Source: Litorimonas sp.
GTDB taxonomy: Bacteria; Pseudomonadota; Alphaproteobacteria; Caulobacterales; Maricaulaceae
Length of the DNA stretch: 64,000 nucleotides
Reading direction: 5' to 3'
Assembly: GCA_029936425.1 (NCBI GenBank)
Contig: JAPYSU010000002.1
Coordinates: 62,001 to 126,000 of the forward strand
The notes beneath the pieces were generated by a model. It ran no database searches and was not told the DNA's origin. It worked only from the letters and a program-made list of their open reading frames with translations. This document shows positions 35,306 to 44,236 of this stretch, one piece after another (position 1 is the first letter of the stretch; every line of letters begins with the position of its first letter). The translations under genes were made by a program, and so were the position numbers.

Positions 35306-35806
35306 TCAGGTTTCTGCCCTGCGCACAGGCCGGACTCGACCAAATGGCATGAGCAATAAATAAAGTAAAATCCACCCCAGGGAAAAGCCCCCTGCCGCGT
35401 ACATAAATCCTTCGACCGTCACTGGCACAGCAGGTTTGAAAATGTCTGCCGTGTCTCGTGTCAATTCCGAGTCCCTCTCAGTCGTGAAAATCCAGACATT
35501 CTCCAGTCCAACAGCAGAATTGAGCTTTGCCTGATGTTCCGAGAGATATTCATACCGATTTATGATTTCGTTCATCGATTTTCCCCGAAGGTTCAAAAAG
35601 CTATCCGTTGAAGACACATAACGTTGAAGAGCATCTTCTCTTGATAAACCGAACTCCCCGGCATCTGCGTCAAAGCGAGCTACAACCTTTGAGAGCTCAT
35701 TTACTGCGCCGGACAGTCTCTGCCGGTATTGCTGTTCAAACTCTGGGAACTGCGACGTTGCAACGCCGCAAATCAGCGCAAAAATGAGTACAAAGAACGC
35801 TTTCAT
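35306..35806 (-). CDS. DUF2937-like membrane protein
   Basis: A 166-residue protein with an N-terminal hydrophobic segment (AFFVLIFALICGVATS) and a C-terminal one (FMYAAGGFSLGWILLYLLLMPFG), enclosing a helical region that begins FPEFEQQYRQRLSGAVNEL, typical of DUF2937. The helix-rich middle would face the periplasm. Members are widespread in proteobacteria and have no known function. It is placed between mmsA and the acyl-CoA dehydrogenase, 12 nt before the latter, so it belongs to the valine operon. A link to membrane electron transfer is only a guess. Confidence 0.8.
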   Translation of the reverse strand: MKAFFVLIFALICGVATSQFPEFEQQYRQRLSGAVNELSKVVARFDADAGEFGLSREDALQRYVSSTDSFLNLRGKSMNEIINRYEYLSEHQAKLNSAVGLENVWIFTTERDSELTRDTADIFKPAVPVTVEGFMYAAGGFSLGWILLYLLLMPFGRVRPVRRAET

Positions 35807-35872
35807 AACCTCTCTATACTCTATTTTTGCTGATAGGCTGAACTCTATTAACGGTAATTATTTTGGCCTTGC

Positions 35873-37369
35873 CTAAAATGTCGGAATAACAAAGGCATTG
35901 TCATCGTTTACCTCGGGTTCTGGCCAGCGCTGAGTCACTGTTTTCACCTTGGTATAGAAGCGCAAGCCTTCCATACCGTATTGGTTCGCATCGCCAAAGG
36001 CAGACCGTTTCCACCCACCAAAGCTGTGATATGCGACAGGGACGGGGATCGGCACATTAATACCAACCATGCCCACTTCTACGCGATCCGCAAATTCACG
36101 CGCGGCGCGGCCATTTTGTGTAAAGATCGCAACGCCGTTTCCGTATTGATGCTCTGACGGCAATTTCAACGCCTCCTCGAAAGTATCCGCACGAACAATT
36201 TGCAGGACCGGACCAAAAATTTCGTCTTTATAGGTTTCCATATCCGGCGTGACGTTATCAAGCAGAGACGGCCCAATAAAGAATCCGTCTTCATAGCCTT
36301 GAAGTTTGAAATTACGGCCATCAACCAAGAGAGTTGCCCCCTCTTCTACCGCTTTCGTGATATCCGCTTCAATACTATCGCGATGGGCTGCGGTTACAAC
36401 AGGGCCGTAATTCGCTTCGGCGTCTTCCGAGACGCCCACTTTCATTGCTTCGATGGCGGGGAGCATATGCTCGAGGAATTTCTCAGCTGTGCCTTCTCCG
36501 ACGGGAACCACAACGGGTAATGCCATGCAGCGTTCGCCGGCAGAGCCATAAGCCGCGCCAAGAATATCTTTGACGGCTTGCTCCATATTGGCATCCGGCA
36601 TCAAGATGCCGTGGTTTTTCGCGCCGCCCATACATTGAGCGCGCTTGCCATTCGCCGTGGCGCGGGCATAAACATATTGCGCGATATCAGAGGAGCCCAC
36701 GAAACTGACGGCTTGGATCGTTTCATTGTCACAAATGGCGTCGACGATTTCCTTATCGCCATTGATGCACTGCAAGAGACCGACAGGCCCGCCCGCTTCA
36801 ATAAACAATTCCGCCAAGCGCATTGGAACAGATGGGTCTTTTTCTGACGGCTTGAGAATAAAGGCATTCCCGGTCGATATCGCCATGCCAAACATCCACA
36901 TTGGGATCATTGCCGGAAAGTTGAACGGGGTAATGCCGGCCACAACGCCGAGCGGCTTACGCATGGAATAAACGTCAATTTCCGGACCGGCGCCATAAGT
37001 ATGCTCGCCCTTTTGGCCATGCGGAACGCCGCAAGCAAATTCGATAACATCCACACCGCGAATGACATCACCACGACTATCGGCAATGACTTTGCCATGT
37101 TCGGACGAAAGCATGGACGCAAGCTCGTCCATCTCCGCTTCAACAAGTTCTTTGAATTTAAATAAAATACGAGACCGTTTTTGCGGGTTCGTCGCCGCCC
37201 ACTTTACCTGTGCCTCAGCCGCTGTCTTCACAGCCGCGTCTAACTCGCTCGGTGTTGCCATGGAAACCTTGGCCTGAACTTCCCCTGTGTTCGGGTTAAA
37301 AATATCTTTTGTCCGGTCGCTTTTGCCAGCAACGCGTTTTCCGTCGATAAAATGGCCAATAGTTTTCAT
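35873..37369 (-). CDS. mmsA: Methylmalonate-semialdehyde dehydrogenase (CoA-acylating)
   Basis: A 498-residue aldehyde dehydrogenase. The catalytic Cys is Cys281 in GERCMALP, the NAD-binding TPFNFPAMIPMWMFG and the segment GGAKNHGILMPDA are hallmarks of the CoA-dependent MmsA branch, and the general-base Glu of other ALDHs is replaced in this branch. It converts methylmalonate semialdehyde to propionyl-CoA, ending valine degradation. AAGGAG precedes the ATG. It is first gene of the leftward operon and divergent from a LysR regulator. Confidence 0.95.
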   Translation of the reverse strand: MKTIGHFIDGKRVAGKSDRTKDIFNPNTGEVQAKVSMATPSELDAAVKTAAEAQVKWAATNPQKRSRILFKFKELVEAEMDELASMLSSEHGKVIADSRGDVIRGVDVIEFACGVPHGQKGEHTYGAGPEIDVYSMRKPLGVVAGITPFNFPAMIPMWMFGMAISTGNAFILKPSEKDPSVPMRLAELFIEAGGPVGLLQCINGDKEIVDAICDNETIQAVSFVGSSDIAQYVYARATANGKRAQCMGGAKNHGILMPDANMEQAVKDILGAAYGSAGERCMALPVVVPVGEGTAEKFLEHMLPAIEAMKVGVSEDAEANYGPVVTAAHRDSIEADITKAVEEGATLLVDGRNFKLQGYEDGFFIGPSLLDNVTPDMETYKDEIFGPVLQIVRADTFEEALKLPSEHQYGNGVAIFTQNGRAAREFADRVEVGMVGINVPIPVPVAYHSFGGWKRSAFGDANQYGMEGLRFYTKVKTVTQRWPEPEVNDDNAFVIPTF

Positions 37370-37437
37370 TAAAAGTCTCCTTAATTTTTAAATCAAATTA
37401 TAGATTGCATTTCTTTTCGTAAAGACCCAATAATCCA

Positions 37438-37467
37438 ATTTACCTATACAATTTTGCAACGGTAAAT
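37438..37467. promoter_or_regulatory. Inverted repeat directly before the LysR start
   Basis: ATTTACC-N16-GGTAAAT, 7-bp arms, ending at the base before the LysR ATG. Spacing resembles bipartite LysR-type sites and it could give autoregulation and control of divergent mmsA. Confidence 0.35.
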
Positions 37468-38331
37468 ATGAATTGGGAAGATCTGAAATATTTCGTTTTT
37501 GTTGCGCGCGGTAAAACGCTTGAACACGCAGCCCACGCTCTAAAAGTCGACAAGGCCACAATATCACGCCGCGTGAAACGGTTGGAAGAGAGTCTCGGGA
37601 AAACCCTGTTTGAACGAAGCCGCAAAGGCTTCACTTTAACCCACCAAGGTGAAAAACTATACAAGAATGTCCAACAGGTTGATTTTGAGCTTAGTAAAAT
37701 AGAGAATGATCAACCTGAAACTCCGGATTTTATTACAGGAAACATCCGCATAAGTGTCGCGGAAGGTTTCGGCGCAAGCTTGATGGTAGATGCCATTGCT
37801 GCCTTTCACAAAGCCAACCCCTTTATTGAAATTGATCTGGTTTCCGGAAGCGGATTTCTGTCCCTTTCCAGACGTGAAGCCGATATGGCCATTAGTTTAT
37901 CAAGATCAAAATCTCGCCTCATCCATTCGAAGCCTTTGGTAAATTACCGATTGAGTTTGTATGCCCATAAAGATTATCCGCGCCTGAAGGAAATTTCGGA
38001 AGTCGCCGACCTGTCTGACCATACTTTGATGAGCTACATAGATGATCTGGTTTATGCCCCAGAGCTCAATTATTTTGAAAATATCTTTCCCAACTTTTCA
38101 GCCACCATTCGCTGTTCTTCAATCTTGGCAAAACGACAATTGGTTCTTCTACAAACCGGCCTCGCCATCCTTCCCTCATTTTTGGCAACCGATGAGATGA
38201 TCGAAATTTTACCAAAAGAGATTTCACTTGAGCGAACATTCTGGCTTCAAACTCACAGAGCTTTTCTGGGCACGGCCCGGTGTCGACTACTCACCAACCA
38301 TTTGAATAATATGTTAAGCCATACGCTATAA
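37468..38331 (+). CDS. LysR-family transcriptional regulator
   Basis: A 287-residue regulator. The winged helix-turn-helix covers residues 1-62 (MNWEDLKYFVFVARGKTLEHAAHALKVDKATISRRVKRLEE split across helices 1-3), followed by a linker helix and an effector domain from about residue 90. It is divergent from mmsA with 98 bp between, the classic arrangement for a LysR activator of the neighbouring operon, so control of valine degradation is likely. The 'DKATISRRVKRLE' recognition region groups it with the GcvA/AaeR-like LysR proteins. Confidence 0.93.
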   Translation: MNWEDLKYFVFVARGKTLEHAAHALKVDKATISRRVKRLEESLGKTLFERSRKGFTLTHQGEKLYKNVQQVDFELSKIENDQPETPDFITGNIRISVAEGFGASLMVDAIAAFHKANPFIEIDLVSGSGFLSLSRREADMAISLSRSKSRLIHSKPLVNYRLSLYAHKDYPRLKEISEVADLSDHTLMSYIDDLVYAPELNYFENIFPNFSATIRCSSILAKRQLVLLQTGLAILPSFLATDEMIEILPKEISLERTFWLQTHRAFLGTARCRLLTNHLNNMLSHTL

Positions 38332-38482
38332 CTAATTGTTAAGCATAATGATTGCTTAGATTATTGTTTTTAAACATATTTTCAGTTCAGTGCATTTTGA
38401 ATTTTATGCAGAGATTCTGAGCTTTGTTTACGGGATATTGGGAGATTTCGCCTAGTTTTTCACCAAAGTTAGGTGGAAACGA

Positions 38483-40090
38483 ATGTCAGCAGAAAATAAA
38501 AAAACGAGTGTTCGCGCTCGCGGGGCCCTCTCAGGCGCAGAATTGTCCTCGGCTCTTGCTTTCGCGCAAATTGAACCAAAAGGCCGGGAGGGCGATGAAA
38601 AACGGAAGACTTCCTCTCCGTTGCCGCCGAACGTGCCGGATCGTCGTCGGCGCCGTAAATCCGTATCAGATATCCATGTGCCTGAGAAACAGGTCAATAT
38701 GAGCACATTGCGCTTTACCATGCGAAGCCTGGACATTTTGGCCGTCATCACAATTATAACGCTTGGTATTTGGAATGGCTATGTCGGCGCAAATGACAAT
38801 GGGATTATTGCGCCTATCGCATCAGCCATCATGGGCAGCTTTTTCTTCATCAGTCTTTTGTTTATCAATAAAGCCCATAAGTTTCATGCCACTGAAACTC
38901 TGATAAAGCATATAAAAACCGTGGTTCTTGCTTCGGCTGGGGCCATTGGTGTGTGGCTAACGTTTGCCCTTATCTTGAGACCAGAGAGCTTTCTCCCCGA
39001 TACACTTGCCAAAGCGGGGCTGGGCGCAACGGGCCTTCTTCTTGCATTGCACGGACTATATTATGCGCAAACCCGGCATTTACATAAAGCCGGAGCGCTT
39101 TCACCGACAATTGTAATGTTGGGAGCAACCGAATCTGCCCGCCGGATTATCGAGGAAAACGCCAGAACCAAAGAATTAAATATTTTAGCAATCTTCGACG
39201 ATCGCCTCACACGAGCCCCCTTGAACATTCACGGCGTCCCGGTTGTAGGACGTGTGGAGGATCTTCTGGCTTGGGATAAGCTTCCTTTTGTCAACCGTAT
39301 CGTTGTCACCCTTCCGTCCATGGCTGAAGAACGCAAGCAGGCCTTTGTCAATCAAGTCCGGTTATTACCAAACCGCATCGCTTTTGTTGTTGATGAATTC
39401 GAGACACTCAACCATGTGCAGCAACGTGTCTCTGAAATCGCAGAAATTTCCATGCGTGATGTCTCTGGTAAGCCAAAAAGCGGTCACCATATAGCCGTGA
39501 AACGGTTGTTGGATGTTGTTATTAGTTCTCTGGCTCTGGTTTTAGGAGCGCCCTTCCTCCTGATCATTGCCGCCCTCATAAAACTCGATAGCCCCGGGCC
39601 GGTAATATTCAAGCAGCCCCGTCACGGCTTTAATAATCGTGTTTTCAATGTTTATAAATTCCGCTCCATGGCGAAGTTGACCGAAGATATTGATGCGGCC
39701 CAGCAAGTTACAAAAAGTGACAGCCGGGTTACAAGAATCGGCCGTATCATTCGTAAAACCAGCATTGATGAACTGCCGCAGCTTCTGAATGTTCTGAAAG
39801 GGGAAATGTCTCTCGTCGGCCCGAGACCGCATGCTATTGGCATGCGTACAGCTGGGAAGGCTTCAATGGAACTTGTCGAAGAATACGCCCACCGTCATAA
39901 AGTCAAACCCGGGATGACCGGTTGGGCGCAAATTAACGGCTCGCGCGGCGCCTTGGTATCAGGCGAAGATGTAGCAAGGCGCGTCCGGCTGGATGTGGAT
40001 TATATCGAGCGAAGCAATGTCTGGCTTGACCTTTATATTATGATTATGACGCTACCCGTTTTGCTCGGGGATAAAGAGACAGTGAGATAG
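38483..40090 (+). CDS. hfsE: Undecaprenyl-phosphate hexose-1-phosphate transferase, HfsE-like
   Basis: A 535-residue polyprenyl glycosylphosphotransferase of the WcaJ/HfsE type. A cytoplasmic basic, disordered start (~1-75) is followed by four hydrophobic segments (~80-190), a CoA-binding-like middle domain (~205-320), one re-entrant helix (RLLDVVISSLALVLGAPFLLIIAAL divided around residue 345), and the catalytic domain with KQPRHGFNNRVFNVYKFRSM, DELPQLLNVLKGEMSLVGPRP and KPGMTGWAQINGSRG. It starts repeat-unit synthesis on the lipid carrier. AGGTGG precedes the ATG. Naming as HfsE rests on the gene order that follows; other exopolysaccharide starters look alike. Confidence 0.85.
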   Translation: MSAENKKTSVRARGALSGAELSSALAFAQIEPKGREGDEKRKTSSPLPPNVPDRRRRRKSVSDIHVPEKQVNMSTLRFTMRSLDILAVITIITLGIWNGYVGANDNGIIAPIASAIMGSFFFISLLFINKAHKFHATETLIKHIKTVVLASAGAIGVWLTFALILRPESFLPDTLAKAGLGATGLLLALHGLYYAQTRHLHKAGALSPTIVMLGATESARRIIEENARTKELNILAIFDDRLTRAPLNIHGVPVVGRVEDLLAWDKLPFVNRIVVTLPSMAEERKQAFVNQVRLLPNRIAFVVDEFETLNHVQQRVSEIAEISMRDVSGKPKSGHHIAVKRLLDVVISSLALVLGAPFLLIIAALIKLDSPGPVIFKQPRHGFNNRVFNVYKFRSMAKLTEDIDAAQQVTKSDSRVTRIGRIIRKTSIDELPQLLNVLKGEMSLVGPRPHAIGMRTAGKASMELVEEYAHRHKVKPGMTGWAQINGSRGALVSGEDVARRVRLDVDYIERSNVWLDLYIMIMTLPVLLGDKETVR

Positions 40091-40127
40091 TGATTTTTGC
40101 TCCACAAGATTTAATGGGGAGTAGCTC

Positions 40128-41600
40128 ATGATGGGCCGATCTCTGCTTGCTTATATTCCGGTGAATATTGCGAATCTCGTCGTGAGTTTCGGTACGGTCG
40201 TTATTTTGACCCGCTTGCTTTCTGCGGAAGAATTCGGGCGCTACGCCATTGCGGTCATCACAATGCAATTTGCGCATATGCTGGTTTTTACTTGGATCGA
40301 AGCCTCTGCAGCGCGGTTCGAGGCTCGCGCCGATAGAGAGGGGGAAACCGCCTCCTACCTTAAAACGCTCTACAGCCTAGGTGTAGGAATGAGTCTGACC
40401 GCTGGCGTCTTGTTTGCAGTCGCTCTAATTTTAGCTCCTTTATCTGATGTTATGAAAACGGTCTTGGCTTTTGCTATTGGCTCGACTTGTTTGCAGGTGT
40501 TTTTCAATATCGGCATGGAAGTTCATAAAGCAGCGCATCGGATCAAGCGTTACTCAATGAGTTTTTCAACACAGACCTTACTCAGCTTTACTATCGGTAT
40601 TATACTGATCCTGACAACGCCATTGAAAGAAGCCGGACCTTTTGTTGGTATCATAATCGGAGTTCTTATTGTTCTGACTTTTGATCTATTGTTCATGCTA
40701 CCACGACTAAAGGGCGGGACATTTGACCGTGAAAAGGTGAGGACATATGCGCGATACGGAGTCCCTATCAGCCTCTCACTCATCTTGGCCATCGCGCTCA
40801 GCTCGGCCGATATATATTTAATTGCAGCATTTATGGGAGAAGCTTCTGCCGGAGAATATAATGCGGGGTACAATCTAGCGAATAGAAGTGTTGAAATGTT
40901 GTTTATCTGGCTCTCCATGGCCGTCACGCCAATGGCAATCACAGCCTTTGAGAAAAGCGGATCACAGGTTTCCGAAACGATTATGCGCGATTACGGCGCG
41001 TCTCTGCTTTGGATAACCCTTCCGGCTGCGACTGGTATTGCATTAGTGGCTAAAGACGCCGGTTTTATACTGGGCGAGTCTGTGCGTGAAAACGCCGTTT
41101 TGGTCATGCCATGGATTGCCTTTGCGGGTGTGCTGAATGGTTTCATCAACTATTACATCCAGCGTGCCTTCGTCCTCTCGGGCGAAACCAAATCCTTTGT
41201 CTGGGTTCTCCTCGCCCCGGTCGGACTAAATATTGGCCTCAACCTTTGGCTCATCCCTCTCTATGGGCTCCTGGGGGCAGTCATTGCCACGATAGCCGCT
41301 TATAGTCTGGGGGCTGTAATAGCGTTCTCCGTTGCTCGGCGTTATTACCCCCTACCCCTGCCGATCAAAGCTTTTTTCAAAATTTCTTTCGCCTGCCTTA
41401 TTATGGCAATCTGTATTATCGCGATCCCGTGGCCAGATAGCTGGCCGAGCGTTTTGAGATTATCAGCAAAAGCCGGATGGGGCGTGTGCGTATATATGAT
41501 AGTTTGTTGGCTTGTTGATGCCGCCAATTGCCGAACGGTGTTCGTCTCCCTCGTTTCAAAGTTCAAGCCAGCTCCTCGTCGGGAGGTGGTTCGTGACTGA
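40128..41600 (+). CDS. hfsF: Wzx-type polysaccharide flippase, HfsF-like
   Basis: A 490-residue membrane protein with about 12-14 helices of the MOP/polysaccharide-transport superfamily. The start YIPVNIANLVVSFGTVVILTRLL with SAEEFGRYAI is typical of flippases. It would move the lipid-linked repeat unit to the periplasm. GGGGAG stands before paired ATG codons at 40128/40131. It lies 37 nt after the glycosylphosphotransferase and overlaps the following glycosyltransferase by 8 bp. In Caulobacter the order hfsE-hfsF-hfsG-hfsH is the same, which supports the holdfast reading. Confidence 0.87.
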   Translation: MMGRSLLAYIPVNIANLVVSFGTVVILTRLLSAEEFGRYAIAVITMQFAHMLVFTWIEASAARFEARADREGETASYLKTLYSLGVGMSLTAGVLFAVALILAPLSDVMKTVLAFAIGSTCLQVFFNIGMEVHKAAHRIKRYSMSFSTQTLLSFTIGIILILTTPLKEAGPFVGIIIGVLIVLTFDLLFMLPRLKGGTFDREKVRTYARYGVPISLSLILAIALSSADIYLIAAFMGEASAGEYNAGYNLANRSVEMLFIWLSMAVTPMAITAFEKSGSQVSETIMRDYGASLLWITLPAATGIALVAKDAGFILGESVRENAVLVMPWIAFAGVLNGFINYYIQRAFVLSGETKSFVWVLLAPVGLNIGLNLWLIPLYGLLGAVIATIAAYSLGAVIAFSVARRYYPLPLPIKAFFKISFACLIMAICIIAIPWPDSWPSVLRLSAKAGWGVCVYMIVCWLVDAANCRTVFVSLVSKFKPAPRREVVRD

Positions 41601-42516
41601 CATATTTGAAAATCAGCTTTACAGTAAGACGGTTCCCGCGCTTTCAATTCTTATCCCCTTTTTTAAAGATGACGCCTCCGCTCTAATTTCGGCCCTCGCA
41701 ACACAGAAACAGTCTGAGACAACTGAAATTATCCTTGTGGATGATGGAACAGGACAACCGGACTTAACGGCCAAATTGCAAAGCTTGATAAAGGGATTGC
41801 CGGCCGCCATTTGCCTTATCACTTTAGCCGAAAATGGCGGCCGAGCAGCAGCCCGCAATCGACTTCAACAAGCAGCCCGTAGCGACTGGTTGCTTTTCCT
41901 CGACGCCGACATGCGCCCAGTTAGTCAAAATTTTCTACAAACTTACTTAAGCGAAATTGAACGAAACAAGGCAGACATTATTTTTGGGGGATTTACGGTA
42001 GAGCCCCAAAGTGAGGATAAATCGGGCGCGCTTCACAGAGCTCTCTCTGCCGTGTCTGATTGTTTACCTCTGAAAGAACGACAGGCAGCAGGGCCTCAAT
42101 ATGTAGCTTCATCCAATCTCTGCCTCCGCAAATCAGTCATTACTGAAAACCCCTTTGATAACGGTTTTGTCGGGTGGGGATGGGAAGACAGTGAATGGGC
42201 AGCCAGAGTTTCGAAAAACTACGAACTCATTCATGTAGATAATCCGGCCCTTCATTTGGGTCTTGAGAGTGAAGATACCCTCCTGCGAAGGTTCCAGTTG
42301 AGCGGCTCAAATTATGCAAGGTTTACTGACAAACATCCGGAACTTGCCAAAACCCTTCCCCTTTTTCGTCTGTCGAAAGGTTTAAGAAAAGTACCGGGTC
42401 AGAAGTTTGGACGTCCGATTTTAAAATGGTTGGTCAAATCCAAGGCCCCGATGCGCGCACGCTTGATGGCTCTAAAACTTTGGCGAGCTTCGTGGTACTC
42501 GGAGGCCTTAAAATGA
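41593..42516 (+). CDS. hfsG: Family 2 glycosyltransferase, HfsG-like
   Basis: A 307-residue GT-A-fold enzyme. The nucleotide-sugar site reads LSILIPFFKDD near residue 17, then VDDGTGQPD, the metal-binding DxD-type LLFLDADMRP, and the acceptor/base region GWGWEDSEW. GTG at 41593 is chosen for a very strong GGGAGGTGG and because it keeps the usual GT2 N-terminus; the frame is open further upstream inside the flippase gene. In the holdfast pathway HfsG adds an N-acetylglucosamine-type sugar to the growing lipid-linked unit. It overlaps the deacetylase gene by ATGA. Confidence 0.85.
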   Translation: MTDIFENQLYSKTVPALSILIPFFKDDASALISALATQKQSETTEIILVDDGTGQPDLTAKLQSLIKGLPAAICLITLAENGGRAAARNRLQQAARSDWLLFLDADMRPVSQNFLQTYLSEIERNKADIIFGGFTVEPQSEDKSGALHRALSAVSDCLPLKERQAAGPQYVASSNLCLRKSVITENPFDNGFVGWGWEDSEWAARVSKNYELIHVDNPALHLGLESEDTLLRRFQLSGSNYARFTDKHPELAKTLPLFRLSKGLRKVPGQKFGRPILKWLVKSKAPMRARLMALKLWRASWYSEALK

Positions 42517-43292
42517 GCCAGGCAAGCGAGTATCCCGTTTTCGTGCCATCGAAATCCCTCTCCTCCCGAATATCCAGACGCTTGGTAAAGTACCAGGCAA
42601 GACGGATGATGAGTTTTAGCCATGACAGACCTATTGTAAGCTTCTCCTTTGATGACTGTCCTCGTTCCGTCATGGAGAATGCGCTCCCGCTTTTAGAAAG
42701 CCGTAGCTGGCGGGGAACCATTTATGCCGCTATGGGGCTGTGCGGTATAACCAATCATCTTGGCCTACATATGAGCCGCGAAGACATGAAGGCCGCCCAC
42801 CAATCTGGTCATCATATTGACGACCACACTTTTTCGCATATTAGCGCAAGGTCGGTTTCAACAGCAGAATTTCTGGACGATATCGATAAGAATAAAGCCG
42901 TATTCGAAGATATGGGCCTGCCGCCTGCACAGTCTTTTGCTTACCCCTATGGCGAAGTTACGAAAGAAACCAAAGATGCGCTGGGTCAGAAATTCCCTCT
43001 ACTTCGCGGCATTCATTCGCCCCATGGCGACAAAAACGTTGATTTGAACCAGGCCGCGTCTCAACGCTTATATTCTGGATCCGATTTTGAACCTTGCCTT
43101 AGAGCCATTCGGGAACTGAAACACACACCATACTGGCTCATTTTATTTACCCACGACGTCCGGGAGAATCCCAGCGATTTTGGCTGTACGCCTTCGGATT
43201 TTAAAACCGCTATCAAAGCGGTTGAATCTACAGGTGCAGAAGTCCTGCCTGTCGCGGACGCTCTTTCACGGCTTCAGGGAGAAACCGTGTGA
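42513..43292 (+). CDS. hfsH: Polysaccharide deacetylase (NodB/CE4), HfsH-like
   Basis: A 259-residue CE4 deacetylase without a signal peptide. Metal-binding motifs are FSFDDCP (Asp47-Asp48) and HTFSH (His105/His109), followed by SFAYPYGE. It should deacetylate N-acetylglucosamine residues of the polymer; HfsH does so in the Caulobacter cytoplasm and its loss weakens holdfast cohesion and anchoring, as established for that protein. ATG at 42513 overlaps the previous stop (ATGA) and has GGAGG 8 nt before it. The next gene overlaps by GTGA. Confidence 0.87.
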   Translation: MSQASEYPVFVPSKSLSSRISRRLVKYQARRMMSFSHDRPIVSFSFDDCPRSVMENALPLLESRSWRGTIYAAMGLCGITNHLGLHMSREDMKAAHQSGHHIDDHTFSHISARSVSTAEFLDDIDKNKAVFEDMGLPPAQSFAYPYGEVTKETKDALGQKFPLLRGIHSPHGDKNVDLNQAASQRLYSGSDFEPCLRAIRELKHTPYWLILFTHDVRENPSDFGCTPSDFKTAIKAVESTGAEVLPVADALSRLQGETV

Positions 43293-44218
43293 TCAATAGC
43301 TGGCAAAACAATGGCGTCTCAATCGTAATTCCGACTTATAAACGGCCGGACGATATCGTTCGAGCTTTGAAGAGTATTGAATCGCAAGCAATTGAACAGA
43401 CGCTCTGTGAAATTGTTGTTGTTGATAATGACCCAAAACATTCCGCTAAAACAGCCGTAGAAAATTTCATACGTCAAAGCCCCGCCACTATCATTTTTAT
43501 TCATGAGCCAAACCCCGGCGTCTCGAACGCCCGCAACACAGCGTTGGAGCATGCCAAGGGACGGTTCATAGCTTTTCTGGATGACGATATGGAAGCGCGC
43601 TCCGATTGGCTTACAGCACTTTTGAAAGCCTCCAGGGACAATCAAGCCGGGCTCGTATTTGGTCCAGTTAAAGCTGTCATGCCTGACCGGAAAAAACCCA
43701 TCTATGCCTACATGTCGGGCGCCTTCGACCGCATTCCCTATTCTGAAAATGGCTATATCGACAAAGGAGTTGCCACTGGCGGATGCCTGGCCGACCGAAT
43801 GGCGACATCATGGCCGCGCCCCGTTTTCGATCCAAGCTTGAACCAAACCGGAGGGGAGGATGATGTTTTTTTCAGCTATCTCCTCAAGCAGGGCGTCAAA
43901 GCCTATTGGACAAATGACGCCAAATGTCTTGAGCATGTTCCGGAAAAACGCGCCACTTTATCTTATGTCTGGAAACGCAATTTTGCTTTCGGTCAGAGCC
44001 CGGCGCAGGAGGCTTTTGAGGAAGGTATGACTGGGTTTCCAAAAGTTCTTTTCTGGATGGCAGCGGGCGGCGCGCAATCTCTTATAGCTCTACCTGGATT
44101 AGCGATTTATTCAATAACAGGCTCTGCCAAACGTGTAAGATCTCTCGTCAAACTTGCACAAGGCGTCGGCAAGATCTTTTGGATGAAAACTCTTAGCCCT
44201 AAATTATATGGCAACTAA
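43289..44218 (+). CDS. hfsL: Family 2 glycosyltransferase, HfsL-like
   Basis: A 309-residue GT-A glycosyltransferase. Motifs: VSIVIPTYKRPDDIVRAL near the start, VVDNDP, NPGVSNARNTALEHAKGRFIAFLDDD split at residue ~85 (the DDD holds the metal), and GGEDDVFFSYLL as acceptor/base site. The GTG start overlaps the deacetylase stop and has GGGAG before it. C-terminal hydrophobic stretches (VLFWMAAGGAQSLIALPGL) suggest membrane association. Placement next to hfsEFGH and sequence type make it a good candidate for HfsL, the additional holdfast transferase; the label is less certain than those of its neighbours. Confidence 0.75.
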   Translation: MINSWQNNGVSIVIPTYKRPDDIVRALKSIESQAIEQTLCEIVVVDNDPKHSAKTAVENFIRQSPATIIFIHEPNPGVSNARNTALEHAKGRFIAFLDDDMEARSDWLTALLKASRDNQAGLVFGPVKAVMPDRKKPIYAYMSGAFDRIPYSENGYIDKGVATGGCLADRMATSWPRPVFDPSLNQTGGEDDVFFSYLLKQGVKAYWTNDAKCLEHVPEKRATLSYVWKRNFAFGQSPAQEAFEEGMTGFPKVLFWMAAGGAQSLIALPGLAIYSITGSAKRVRSLVKLAQGVGKIFWMKTLSPKLYGN

Positions 44219-44236
44219 GTCCGTCAATACGCAAAA

